A stretch of 43,263 nt of DNA from Candidatus Limihabitans stercoravium. GTDB lineage: Bacteria; Bacillota; Clostridia; Christensenellales; CAG-314. How positions within the stretch are numbered: position 1 is the first letter of the stretch; the number at the start of each line of letters is the position of its first letter. Location of the stretch: contig DVLO01000015.1 of assembly GCA_018715495.1 (NCBI GenBank), positions 1-43,263 of the forward strand. The letters are read 5' to 3'. A model generated the notes under the pieces. It was not told the DNA's origin. It saw only the letters and a list, made by a program, of their open reading frames with translations, and did no database searches. This document shows, in pieces, positions 35,236-43,263 of the stretch. A program made the translations under genes and the position numbers.

Positions 35236-36969
35236 TTGACAGATTACTATATCTCTAAAAAAAGATTGCTGACGCTATTTGTGACGGCAATCTTTTTATT
35301 TTTTGTAATATTTTGCCGTTTATTTTATATACAAGTATTTTGGGGTCAAGATCTTCAGCAAAAGGCAATGGATCAGTGGACACGTGATCTTCCCCTTACG
35401 GCAATGCGTGGAAACATTGTTGACACCAACGGAAATGTATTGGCGAACAGTGTGACTGCCTACGGAATTTACATTCGTCCGCAAAGCGTAACCGACGCAA
35501 ACAGGGTTGCAGAAGTGCTGTCGTCAGTGCTGGGGTTGGATTACCAATCGGTGTATGACAAGGCTACAAAACGTGGCGTTTCCGAGGTAACGGTAAAGAA
35601 ACAGGTTTCTTACGAATTGGCGCAGACAGTAAGAGGGTACGATCTGGAGGGAGTCTACTTTGCAGAGGAATCTCAACGCAACTACGTTTACGGTGATTTT
35701 CTTTCACAGGTGCTTGGATTTGTTTCCTACGACAACAATGGTCAGACGGGTGTAGAAAGTTACTACGACAAGTATTTAAAGGGTATCAACGGAGTGTTGC
35801 TTACTGAAACAGATCTTACCGGAAAAGAATTGCCTGAAGGACAGTTGCAATACATTCCATCGGTGGACGGTCTGGAAGTGGTACTCACAATTGACTACGT
35901 AATACAGACTGTTGTTGAAGACGTGCTTGATCTCATCATGTATCAGCACAGTGCCACGGGTGCAAGATGTATTGTAATGGACGTTACTACGGGTGAAATA
36001 CTTGCAATGGCGTCAAAACCCAGTGTGGACTTGAACAACCTTCCCCGTGACGATGTGGAAACGTTGATGAAGTATTCTAAAAACACGTTGGTTACCGATG
36101 TTTATGAACCCGGGTCAACATTCAAGGTGTTGACTGCTGCAGCATGTCTTGAAGAATACAGTAAAGGCAATGCAAATGCTTTCAGCGCAACTCACGTGTT
36201 CACAAACAATTCCCGCAGTCGTATAATTGACGGTTCCAAGATAAACTGTTGGTCAACACACGCCAACGGAAAGCACAGCAATCAGACATTGTCTGACGCA
36301 TTGAATAACAGCTGCAATCCCATTTTTACTGACATTGCATTGTCTCTTGGCAAGGATGTAATGTATGACTATCTGGTTGCGTTCGGCTACGGCAAAGTGA
36401 CTGGGGTTGACTTCCAGGGTGAACAAGCGGGATTGCTTGTTCCTGAAAGTGTAGTTACAAGGGGAGACCTTGCCCGTATAGGATTCGGGCAGACAATTGC
36501 AGTTACGGCATTGCAGTTGTGTAATGCCACAGCGGCAGCAGTAAACGGCGGTTTACTCATGCAGCCGTATCTGGTAAAGGAAATACGTGACAGTAACACC
36601 GGGCTTACCGTCAAACGTTTTACACCAACTGTCATAAACCGTGCAATCAGCGAAGACACAAGCAGTCAGATTGCACAGATGCTTGAAGGAGTTGTCACCA
36701 ACGGAAGCGGTAAACAAGCGTATATCGAAGGATACCGTGTCGGAGGTAAGACGGGTACTGCGCAAAAGTTCATTGACGGTTCTCTTGCAGTGGGTAAATA
36801 CGTATCGTCCTTTGTGGGATTTTTCCCTGCGGACAGTCCCAAGTATCTTGCCTTGGTAATCGTAGATGAACCTGTAGGACAGAGTTACGGTTCTATTGTT
36901 GCGGCGCCTTACGCAAAGACAATTTTTCAACAGATAATCAACTACAAAAATCTTGAACCAAGCCTGTAA
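35236..36969 (+). CDS. ftsI: Class B penicillin-binding protein (septal transpeptidase)
   Basis: A 577-residue peptidoglycan transpeptidase. One N-terminal membrane helix (about 8-30), a PBP dimerisation domain (RGNIVDTNGNVLANS) and the transpeptidase domain with Ser294 in PGSTFK, SCN at 359-361 and KTG at 505-507. No C-terminal PASTA domains are present, unlike Bacillus SpoVD. The start is TTG 35236, two codons after the ftsL stop, because GGGGG lies six bases before it. The open frame extends back into ftsL without a better start. A strong terminator follows the gene. Confidence 0.92.
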   Translation: MTDYYISKKRLLTLFVTAIFLFFVIFCRLFYIQVFWGQDLQQKAMDQWTRDLPLTAMRGNIVDTNGNVLANSVTAYGIYIRPQSVTDANRVAEVLSSVLGLDYQSVYDKATKRGVSEVTVKKQVSYELAQTVRGYDLEGVYFAEESQRNYVYGDFLSQVLGFVSYDNNGQTGVESYYDKYLKGINGVLLTETDLTGKELPEGQLQYIPSVDGLEVVLTIDYVIQTVVEDVLDLIMYQHSATGARCIVMDVTTGEILAMASKPSVDLNNLPRDDVETLMKYSKNTLVTDVYEPGSTFKVLTAAACLEEYSKGNANAFSATHVFTNNSRSRIIDGSKINCWSTHANGKHSNQTLSDALNNSCNPIFTDIALSLGKDVMYDYLVAFGYGKVTGVDFQGEQAGLLVPESVVTRGDLARIGFGQTIAVTALQLCNATAAAVNGGLLMQPYLVKEIRDSNTGLTVKRFTPTVINRAISEDTSSQIAQMLEGVVTNGSGKQAYIEGYRVGGKTGTAQKFIDGSLAVGKYVSSFVGFFPADSPKYLALVIVDEPVGQSYGSIVAAPYAKTIFQQIINYKNLEPSL

Positions 36970-37001
36970 CAAACATATTCTTACATGTGTGTAAATAAAA
37001 T

Positions 37002-37037
37002 AGTTCCGTACAATAAAGTTGTGCGGAACTTTTTTTT
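37002..37037 (+). terminator. Terminator between ftsI and murE
   Basis: A 12-base-pair stem (37002-37013 with 37019-37030, one G-T pair), a five-base loop and a run of at least seven T residues. It lies inside the cluster, 12 bases before murE, with no promoter visible between it and murE. Confidence 0.85.
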
Positions 37038-37049
37038 CGGGGGAATAAC

Positions 37050-38486
37050 ATGCATCTTCAACAGCTACTCAACGGACTGTGCTACGAAATCAGAGGAGAC
37101 GGATTTGCAGATGTCACAAGTCTTGCTTGTGACACAAGACAGGTAAAGAGCGGGTGTATGTTTTTCTGTCTGCGTGGGGCGAATGTCGATGGACATGCCT
37201 TGTTCAGAAAGGTGGTAGGCGATGGAGCCGTTGCAATTGTGTGCGATCACCCTCTTGATACGGAAATCACGCAGGTAATTGTCAAGGACACAAGGGAGTT
37301 TATGTCACTTGTAGCTAAAAACTTCTACCACAATGCCATTGACAAAATGAAACTTATTGCGGTAGTGGGAACAAACGGCAAGACTTCCACAACCTATCTT
37401 ATAGAATCGGTACTGAATTGTGCAGGCTATAATACAGGCGTAATAGGAAGTAACGGCGTATTCATCAACGGACAACATCATGACAGCATATTGACAACGC
37501 CCGATCCCATTCAGTTGCACTCTTGGTTTTACCAGATGTATCTCAACAAGGTGCATTTTGTTGTGATGGAAGTTTCCGCTCATGCCATTGCATTGAAGAA
37601 AATGGCAGGAGTTAAGGCGGATCTTACTGTGTTTACCAACTTTTCGCAGGATCACCTTGATTTCTTCTCTGATATGAGGCAGTACGCTGACGTTAAGAAA
37701 AGTTTTTTCAACAAGAGATACACGGCAACGGCTGTTGTAAATGCCGATGACAAATTAGGACAAGAGATAATTGCCGATTGTGACCTGCCCATTGTAACAT
37801 ATGGTACAGGGAATGCCGATGTCACTGCAACGAACATAAGGTGTGATGACGGAATCAGCTACTCTCTCAACATGTACGGAGAAAATGCAGAAGTCAGTTA
37901 CCCATTGCGTGGAATGTTCAATGTCTACAACACCTTGGCGGCGGGGTGTGCCGTGCGTATGTTTGGAATAAAAGTGGACAAAATCATTGAAGGAATATCT
38001 GCAGTCACATGTATTGACGGTCGCAATGAAACTTTCATCAGATCTGACGGCGTAAGAGTGGTGGTGGATTTTGCTCACACTCCTGACGGAATTAGAAACA
38101 TCCTGACCTATCTCAAGAGCCAGTGTACCGGTAGTCTCATTGTGGTTTTCGGTTGTGGAGGTAATCGTGACAAGTTCAAGCGTCCGCTGATGGGACAGAC
38201 CGTTTCGGAATTTGCCGATTTCGCTGTGATTACAAACGACAATCCCAGGTTTGAATCGCCGGGTGCAATTGTACGTGATATCAAGGGTGGGATGAGATGT
38301 CCCTACAAGGTGGTATTGAACCGAAGTCAGGCTACTGAATTTGCCTTGTCGATTGCCAAAAACGGCGATATTGTAGCTGTGCTGGGCAAGGGCGCTGAAA
38401 GATTTCAGGATATCAAAGGCAGAAAATATCCCTATTCGGATGTAGATGTCGTAAACAATCTTTTGAAAAACAACGGAGAAAAATGA
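37050..38486 (+). CDS. murE: UDP-MurNAc-tripeptide synthetase MurE (meso-diaminopimelate type)
   Basis: A 478-residue cytoplasmic Mur ligase that adds the third residue of the peptidoglycan stem. The P-loop is VVGTNGKTSTTY, followed by TTPDPIQLH, EVSAHAIAL and the late FGCGGNRDKFKRP. The specificity motif DNPR in ITNDNPRFESP is the mark of enzymes adding meso-diaminopimelate, so the wall should be of the direct meso-DAP type. GGGGG sits just before ATG 37050. Its stop overlaps mraY. No murF follows, although it normally does. Confidence 0.95.
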   Translation: MHLQQLLNGLCYEIRGDGFADVTSLACDTRQVKSGCMFFCLRGANVDGHALFRKVVGDGAVAIVCDHPLDTEITQVIVKDTREFMSLVAKNFYHNAIDKMKLIAVVGTNGKTSTTYLIESVLNCAGYNTGVIGSNGVFINGQHHDSILTTPDPIQLHSWFYQMYLNKVHFVVMEVSAHAIALKKMAGVKADLTVFTNFSQDHLDFFSDMRQYADVKKSFFNKRYTATAVVNADDKLGQEIIADCDLPIVTYGTGNADVTATNIRCDDGISYSLNMYGENAEVSYPLRGMFNVYNTLAAGCAVRMFGIKVDKIIEGISAVTCIDGRNETFIRSDGVRVVVDFAHTPDGIRNILTYLKSQCTGSLIVVFGCGGNRDKFKRPLMGQTVSEFADFAVITNDNPRFESPGAIVRDIKGGMRCPYKVVLNRSQATEFALSIAKNGDIVAVLGKGAERFQDIKGRKYPYSDVDVVNNLLKNNGEK

Positions 38487-39481
38487 AATATCAGATACTG
38501 TCTTTTTGTCTGGCTTTTCTGCTTAGCTGGGTGCTGATGAAGTTGCTTCTTCCCATGCTCACAAGGTTGAAGGTCGGACAATCTATTTTGCAATATGTAA
38601 CTGAACACAACAGCAAGCAGGGTACACCCACAATGGGCGGTATTGCATTCATTGTATCATTTGCCGTGCTTTCCCTTGTGATGTGCGGTACACAAGATAC
38701 AACGGTCAATGTCACTGTAGCAGTCACCGTAGCTTACGGTATGGTTGGCTTTTTGGATGACTTCATCAAGGTACATTACAAGCACAACCTGGGATTGCGC
38801 CCTTACCAGAAAGTGATTGTTCAGCTTGCAATATCAGTTGCCGTTGCTATGTATGTTTGGCAGTCCCCTTATGTCGGAAGTAAATTGAATGTACCGTTTG
38901 TCAATACTACCGTGGACTTCGGCTGGGCAATTATTCCCTTTGTAATTTTTATATATCTTGCAATGACAAACGGCGTAAATCTTACCGATGGATTAGACGG
39001 GCTTGCAACTACAACAACTCTGTGTTACCTTGTGGGGGTTTTCCTTGTTGTCTATTCGGACATGCAAGACAGTCTCAGTCTTGGTATGGCAGACATTGCA
39101 GAAAGGCAGTCGCATGTACTGGTGTGTATTGCGGTAATGGGGGGAAGTCTGCTTGCGTTCCTGTTGTTTAACTGTTTCCCGGCTAAGGTCTTTATGGGGG
39201 ATGTCGGATCTCTTGCGCTGGGAGCATTTGCTGCTTGCATTGCCATATTTACCAACAACAGTTTGCTCATTCCAATACTTGGTGTGATGTATGTTGTGTC
39301 ATGTTTGTCGGTAATAGTGCAGGTTGGGTACTTCAAGTTGACAAAGGGTAAACGTGTGTTTCTGATGGCTCCTTACCATCATCATCTTCAACACAAGGGG
39401 TTAAGTGAAACACGCATTGTAACCATCTACGCAGTAATTACATTGCTTGCAACATTAGTTTTACTGTATTTTGGAGGATAA
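38483..39481 (+). CDS. mraY: Phospho-MurNAc-pentapeptide transferase MraY
   Basis: A 332-residue, ten-helix membrane enzyme that makes lipid I from UDP-MurNAc-pentapeptide and undecaprenyl phosphate. Visible motifs are KQGTPTMGG, the DDFIKVHYKHNLGL magnesium site, GVNLTDGLDGLA, FMGDVGSLALG and the YHHHLQHKG loop. The start overlaps murE by four bases. All active-site blocks are intact. Confidence 0.96.
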   Translation: MKYQILSFCLAFLLSWVLMKLLLPMLTRLKVGQSILQYVTEHNSKQGTPTMGGIAFIVSFAVLSLVMCGTQDTTVNVTVAVTVAYGMVGFLDDFIKVHYKHNLGLRPYQKVIVQLAISVAVAMYVWQSPYVGSKLNVPFVNTTVDFGWAIIPFVIFIYLAMTNGVNLTDGLDGLATTTTLCYLVGVFLVVYSDMQDSLSLGMADIAERQSHVLVCIAVMGGSLLAFLLFNCFPAKVFMGDVGSLALGAFAACIAIFTNNSLLIPILGVMYVVSCLSVIVQVGYFKLTKGKRVFLMAPYHHHLQHKGLSETRIVTIYAVITLLATLVLLYFGG

Positions 39482-39482
39482 T

Positions 39483-40763
39483 ATGTCTAACATAGTAATT
39501 TACGGAAGGGGGAAAACGGGCATGGAACTGATGAAAATGCTACAAAAAGACAACAATGTTGTTCTTTGCGACGACAAAGATGGAATTGACCCTGAAAGTA
39601 TTGAAATCGACAACACGGATTTGCTTGCATTGAGTCCGGGTGTATTTCCGACCCGACCACTTGTCAGAAAGTGTCTGGACAGCGGAGTCAGGGTGGTGTC
39701 GGAATTACAACTTGCGTGGGAAAGATTCAAGGGTAAGACGGTTGCCGTCACGGGAACAAACGGCAAGACAACGGTTGTTACAATGCTCAGTCACGTATTG
39801 GACAGGCTTGGTGTCGACAATATTCTGTGCGGAAATGTCGGCATACCATTTGCTCACTTTGCAGATGACAGCGGCATTGCGGTTGTTGAGTGCAGTAGTT
39901 TTCAGTTAAAGTATTGCGATACATTCAGTCCCTATGTCAGCATATTTACAAACGTAGACAGCGATCATACCGACTACCACGGAAGCGTGGAAGATTACAT
40001 AAAAAGCAAGTGCAATATTTTCAGGCGTCAGCGTGACGGCTACGCTATATTCAATGCCGATGACAGCAATGTTCTTGATTTGTCGGGCGAATGTAATTGC
40101 AGGACATTGTTCTACAGCACAACAAACAAATGTGCCAACTGCTACATAGACGGTCAAGATGTTGTATTGAATACCGTAGACAAGTTCATCAGGGTACGAA
40201 GTGAAAAGATTGCTACAATGTACCGTCACAATCAATCGAACGCACTTGCAGTGTTGTTGGCTCTGTATTGTCTTGGCGTAGATTTCGCTGAAGGCGTAAC
40301 TGCTGCCGAAAGTTACACTTTCCTTCCTCATCGTTTGCAACTTGTGGGCAGTTGCGGAAAGGTGGATTTTGTCAACGATTCCAAGGCAACAAACGTACAC
40401 GCAACTCTTTCTGCTTTAAAGAGTGTACAGGGAAATATTGCGCTGATTGCGGGGGGAAGTGATAAGGACACTGATTTTCATCCCCTTGCAAAAGGTATCG
40501 GAAGTAATGTAAGGCTGGTCTGCACGATTGGTCAGACGGCTGACAGCATTGCTGCTTGCCTGAGAAAAACAGGTTGTACTGTTGTCAAATGCAGTTCCAT
40601 GGAGGAGGCGGTCAATGTGTGTTTCGACAGTTTGAAACATTGCGGCGGCACTGTGTTGCTTTCCCCTGCGTGTGCAAGTTTTGACATGTACAACAGCTAC
40701 ATCGAAAGGGGTGAACATTTTACTGCTGTAGTGAAGGGAGTGTGCAGTGCGGGGCAAGGTTGA
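39483..40763 (+). CDS. murD: UDP-MurNAc-L-alanine:D-glutamate ligase MurD
   Basis: A 426-residue Mur ligase. The Rossmann start IVIYGRGKTGMEL, the P-loop VTGTNGKTT, VVECSSFQLKYC, NVDSDHTDYHGS, LPHRLQLVG and FVNDSKATN follow in order. It adds D-glutamate to UDP-MurNAc-L-alanine. ATG 39483 has GGAGG six bases upstream. The end overlaps ftsW by 17 bases. Confidence 0.95.
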   Translation: MSNIVIYGRGKTGMELMKMLQKDNNVVLCDDKDGIDPESIEIDNTDLLALSPGVFPTRPLVRKCLDSGVRVVSELQLAWERFKGKTVAVTGTNGKTTVVTMLSHVLDRLGVDNILCGNVGIPFAHFADDSGIAVVECSSFQLKYCDTFSPYVSIFTNVDSDHTDYHGSVEDYIKSKCNIFRRQRDGYAIFNADDSNVLDLSGECNCRTLFYSTTNKCANCYIDGQDVVLNTVDKFIRVRSEKIATMYRHNQSNALAVLLALYCLGVDFAEGVTAAESYTFLPHRLQLVGSCGKVDFVNDSKATNVHATLSALKSVQGNIALIAGGSDKDTDFHPLAKGIGSNVRLVCTIGQTADSIAACLRKTGCTVVKCSSMEEAVNVCFDSLKHCGGTVLLSPACASFDMYNSYIERGEHFTAVVKGVCSAGQG

Positions 40764-41865
40764 CAAAATACTTCTGTTCAGCGTCGCAGCACTGGTGGTT
40801 ATAGGCCTTGTGTTCGTCTACAGCGCAAGTTTTTACACGGCTGAACTGAGTTACGGAAACAGGTATTTCTTTCTCATAAAGCAGCTGACAGGTGCGATTG
40901 TGGGGGCTGTCGCACTGACGGTCATGTGCTTTGTGAAGGTGGACTTGCTGAAAAGGTTTTACATTGTAGGCGTAATCGTTTCTGTTGTGTTGCTTGCGTT
41001 GGTGTTCGTACCCGGAATAGGCGTTGAAAACTACGGTGCGAAACGGTGGATAGGTTTCGGCTCTTTCAGTTTTCAGCCTTCTGAAATTGCCAAGTTCGCA
41101 TTCGTGTTGTTCAGTGCTTGTCATCTCAGTGGCAGATTGAAAGGTAGATTTACTTCTTACATTCCAACCATTGTTGTGGGCGGTGTGTTTTGTCTGCTCA
41201 TTATTGCCGAACCGAACATGTCCGTTACCATGTGTATGGGCGGTGTGATGATGTCAATGCTGTTTGTAGGCGGAATGAAGGGCAAACACTTCGCTGCAAT
41301 GATTGTTCCGTGCGTTGCGCTGGTGCCTGTGCTGATACTTATGGAGCCGTACAGATTGTTGCGATTGCTTGCTTTTCTTGATCCGTGGGCTTCGCCTAAG
41401 GATGAAGGTTATCAGCTCATTCAGTCTTTGTATGCATTGGGCAGCGGTGGCTTTTTCGGTGTGGGATTGTTTAACAGCAGGCAGAAGTACCGTTTTTTGC
41501 CATTTGCGGAAAGTGACTTCATCTTTTCAGTCATCGGAGAAGAAACGGGTGTATTCGGATGTCTTATTGTGATGACACTGTTTTGTATTGTCATCTGGCG
41601 TGGGGTGAGAATTGCAGTAAATGCACGTGACAGGTTCCGTTGTTACCTGGCGTCGGGTATAACTGCAGTAATAGCAATTCAAACAATGATAAATTTTGCC
41701 GTGGTTACGGGAAGTATCCCGCCCACCGGGTTACCGTTGCCGTTTATAAGTTACGGAGGAACATCTCTGGTGGTTTTCATGACGGCGATAGGAGTGTTGC
41801 TTGCCCTGTCCAGAGAAAACAACTGCCAAGGCAATGTATTGAAGGGAGTTCAGATTGAAATATAA
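40747..41865 (+). CDS. ftsW: Septal peptidoglycan glycosyltransferase FtsW
   Basis: A 372-residue SEDS-family membrane protein with about ten helices. The typical FVYSASFYTAEL start, AKRWIGFGSFSFQPSEIAKFA, the loop GVGLFNSRQKYRFLPFAESDFIFSVIGEETG and the late PPTGLPLPFISYGGTS are present. It polymerises lipid II together with the class B PBP encoded at 35236. The start is GTG 40747 with AAGGGAG seven bases upstream. Confidence 0.94.
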   Translation: MRGKVDKILLFSVAALVVIGLVFVYSASFYTAELSYGNRYFFLIKQLTGAIVGAVALTVMCFVKVDLLKRFYIVGVIVSVVLLALVFVPGIGVENYGAKRWIGFGSFSFQPSEIAKFAFVLFSACHLSGRLKGRFTSYIPTIVVGGVFCLLIIAEPNMSVTMCMGGVMMSMLFVGGMKGKHFAAMIVPCVALVPVLILMEPYRLLRLLAFLDPWASPKDEGYQLIQSLYALGSGGFFGVGLFNSRQKYRFLPFAESDFIFSVIGEETGVFGCLIVMTLFCIVIWRGVRIAVNARDRFRCYLASGITAVIAIQTMINFAVVTGSIPPTGLPLPFISYGGTSLVVFMTAIGVLLALSRENNCQGNVLKGVQIEI

Positions 41866-43093
41866 AATTTGCGGCGGTAACGCTCTGCACGGAGAATTGC
41901 GGGTGAACGGAGCTAAAAACTGTGTTCTTCCCATGCTTGCGTGCTGTGTGCTTACCGATGAAACGGTAACAATTGACAACTGTCCCAAGGTTCAGGATGT
42001 ATTGGACATGGCGGACATACTGTCTTCCATAGGTGCGGAAGTCAGCTGGCAAGGAGACAGCATTTCCGTCACATGCAAGAATGTCGACGGAAATCTTTGT
42101 TGCGAAAAGGTAGGTAAAATCAGGGCGTCTTTGTTTCTGCTTGGACCTTTGTTTGCACGCAACGGTTTTGTAAGTGCATGCCTGCCCGGAGGTTGTGCAA
42201 TAGGTAAAAGACCAATAGACATTCACATTGACGGATTAAAACGTCTTGGTGCTGAAGTGACGTGGGAAAATGGAGTCTGCTGTTCGGGTAAAGTGCATGG
42301 AAATGACGTTTATATGCGTTTCCCCAGTGTGGGAGCAACGGAAAACCTGTTGATGTGCGCAAGTCTTTCCGATGAAACAACGGTGCTTTACAACTGTGCC
42401 TGTGAACCTGAAATTACCGCTCTTGAAAAGATGTTGGTGTCGATGGGGGCTGAAATTCAAGGAATAGGCACTTCGGTCGTTACTGTCAAGGGAGGCAAAT
42501 TGCATGGCACACGTGTGTCGGCAATTCCCGACAGAATTGTGGCTGCAACTTACATACTGTCTGCCGTTTGTGCAGGGGGAGACGTGTGGGTGACTAATTG
42601 TAATCCACGGCACTTTTCAGTACTGAACAATATGCTGAAAGATACAGTAGACTGTTACAATGTGTACGGAGATGCTGTGCATGTAGTAAAGAAAAAACGG
42701 CACTGTGCGGTAGGAATGGTGAGAACAGCAGTTTATCCCGGTTTTGCAACGGACATGCAACCGTTGCTTGTTGCCTCACAGTGTACTGCCTTCGGAAAAA
42801 CAGTCGTTGAGGAAACTTTGTTTGAAAACCGTCTTTCCAATGCCGTACCTTTGCAAATGTTGGGTGCGGACATATTGTGTCGGTCTGACAAGATTGTCAT
42901 CAACGGAGTACCTGCACTCTCAGCCTGTACCGTTGGAGCAACTGATCTAAGAGGCGGTGCGGCGTTGGTGTTGGCAATGCTGGGAGCACAAGGCACTGGA
43001 TACGTCACAGACATTCATCACATACAGCGTGGTTACTGTGAGCTGGAAAAATCCCTTCGACAGGTCGGAGCGGATATTACAATTGTGGATTGA
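41855..43093 (+). CDS. murA: UDP-GlcNAc 1-carboxyvinyltransferase MurA
   Basis: A 412-residue enzyme for the first committed step of peptidoglycan synthesis, transferring enolpyruvate from PEP to UDP-GlcNAc. Lys21 and Asn22 lie in NGAKNCVLP, and the catalytic Cys114 in PGGCAIGKRPIDIH, the residue that fosfomycin alkylates in sensitive enzymes. The closing ATDLRGGAALVLA and HIQRGYCELEKSLR blocks are present. The start is TTG 41855, with AAGGGAG about six bases upstream, overlapping ftsW by 11 bases. It is the last gene of the cluster in this window. Confidence 0.94.
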   Translation: MKYKICGGNALHGELRVNGAKNCVLPMLACCVLTDETVTIDNCPKVQDVLDMADILSSIGAEVSWQGDSISVTCKNVDGNLCCEKVGKIRASLFLLGPLFARNGFVSACLPGGCAIGKRPIDIHIDGLKRLGAEVTWENGVCCSGKVHGNDVYMRFPSVGATENLLMCASLSDETTVLYNCACEPEITALEKMLVSMGAEIQGIGTSVVTVKGGKLHGTRVSAIPDRIVAATYILSAVCAGGDVWVTNCNPRHFSVLNNMLKDTVDCYNVYGDAVHVVKKKRHCAVGMVRTAVYPGFATDMQPLLVASQCTAFGKTVVEETLFENRLSNAVPLQMLGADILCRSDKIVINGVPALSACTVGATDLRGGAALVLAMLGAQGTGYVTDIHHIQRGYCELEKSLRQVGADITIVD

Positions 43094-43125
43094 AAAATGC
43101 CGAACTTTGCGTTCGGCGTTTTTTT
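43094..43125 (+). terminator. Terminator of the division and cell-wall cluster
   Basis: GCCGAAC (43099-43105) and GTTCGGC (43111-43117) around a five-base loop, followed by T residues. Confidence 0.9.
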
Positions 43126-43180
43126 GTGGTTGAGGTGAATTATACTATTAAGTGCAACAGGTGAGGAAGAAAAAAAAGGA

Positions 43181-43246
43181 GTTCATACAAATCTGTGGTA
43201 AAATAGAGTTGCAAAACCATTTACACAAGAGGAGATCTGTATGAAC
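43181..43246. repeat. Inverted repeat around the start of the right-edge gene
   Basis: GTTCATACAAATCT near the left end and AGATCTGTATGAAC at the right end, overlapping the start codon, match at 13 of 14 inverted positions. It may fold in the mRNA and cover the ribosome binding site. Confidence 0.5.
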
Positions 43247-43263
43247 TATAAACATTTTACCAT
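43241..43263 (+). CDS. Start of an ORF, possibly an IS30-type transposase (partial)
   Basis: ATG 43241 with GAGGAG seven bases upstream opens MNYKHFT and runs off the window. Several IS30-family transposases begin with a similar Tyr-Lys/Thr-His-Leu/Phe-Thr motif followed by an EER helix, so an insertion sequence just after murA is possible. Seven residues are far too few to be sure. Confidence 0.35.

Overview
The window looks like chromosomal core DNA from a Gram-positive-type bacterium of the Clostridia. The inference rests on gene order and sequence features: the strings lspA-rluD, tig-clpP-clpX-lon-engB and mraZ-rsmH-ftsL-ftsI-murE-mraY-murD-ftsW-murA, strong AGGAGG-type ribosome binding sites, TTGACA/TATAAT-type promoters with 17-base spacers, a lipoprotein with an LAGC lipobox, and a MurE with the DNPR motif of meso-diaminopimelate enzymes. 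I cannot assign a genus. An uncultured gut lineage is plausible, but that is a guess.

Layout. 1-7.7 kb is accessory: the 3' end of an unknown gene, an SRPBCC-fold protein and a CPBP membrane protease in visibly AT-richer sequence, a DUF1349-like protein that seems to start at ATT, an antibiotic-biosynthesis-monooxygenase-fold protein, an EamA transporter, a BspA-like leucine-rich-repeat lipoprotein, and a small membrane protein on the minus strand. It ends with a decayed MarR regulator / YczE-type membrane protein pair behind an intact promoter and palindromic operator. 7.7-13.9 kb is the F1Fo ATP synthase operon (a, c, b, alpha, gamma, beta, epsilon), closed by a terminator. 14.1-22.4 kb has a minus-strand rhodanese and then a plus-strand operon: comEC, holA, membrane protein, M28 peptidase, lspA, rluD-type synthase, a degenerate aspartate carbamoyltransferase homologue, and a small membrane protein. 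22.4-30.5 kb holds rqcH (minus) divergent from tig-clpP-clpX, then lon-engB: a protein-quality-control block. 30.5-32.6 kb has a cysteine-containing conserved protein, a zinc-ribbon miniprotein and a metallophosphoesterase. 33.2-43.1 kb is the division and cell-wall cluster, followed by the start of what may be an IS30-type transposase at the right edge.

The most remarkable feature is in the ATP synthase. There is no separate atpH (delta) gene. Instead the alpha subunit carries about 80 extra N-terminal residues that closely resemble the C-terminal, b-binding domain of delta, while the six-helix N-terminal domain of delta is not encoded anywhere in the operon. If real, each of the three alpha subunits would carry its own stator-binding domain. 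I know of b-delta fusions in mycobacteria but of no described delta(C-terminal)-alpha fusion. The c subunit in the same operon is also unusual, with a signal-peptide-like extension and a Thr/Glu-rich linker.

Other points: an ATCase-family protein that has lost its substrate-binding motifs, a ComEC whose C-terminal beta-lactamase-like domain lacks the metal motif, an M28 peptidase with a likely His-to-Asn change at its last metal ligand, a strong terminator inside the division cluster just before murE, a probable leaderless phosphoesterase mRNA, and a perfect dyad just upstream of lon. All function calls come from reading motifs by eye; no database search was run.
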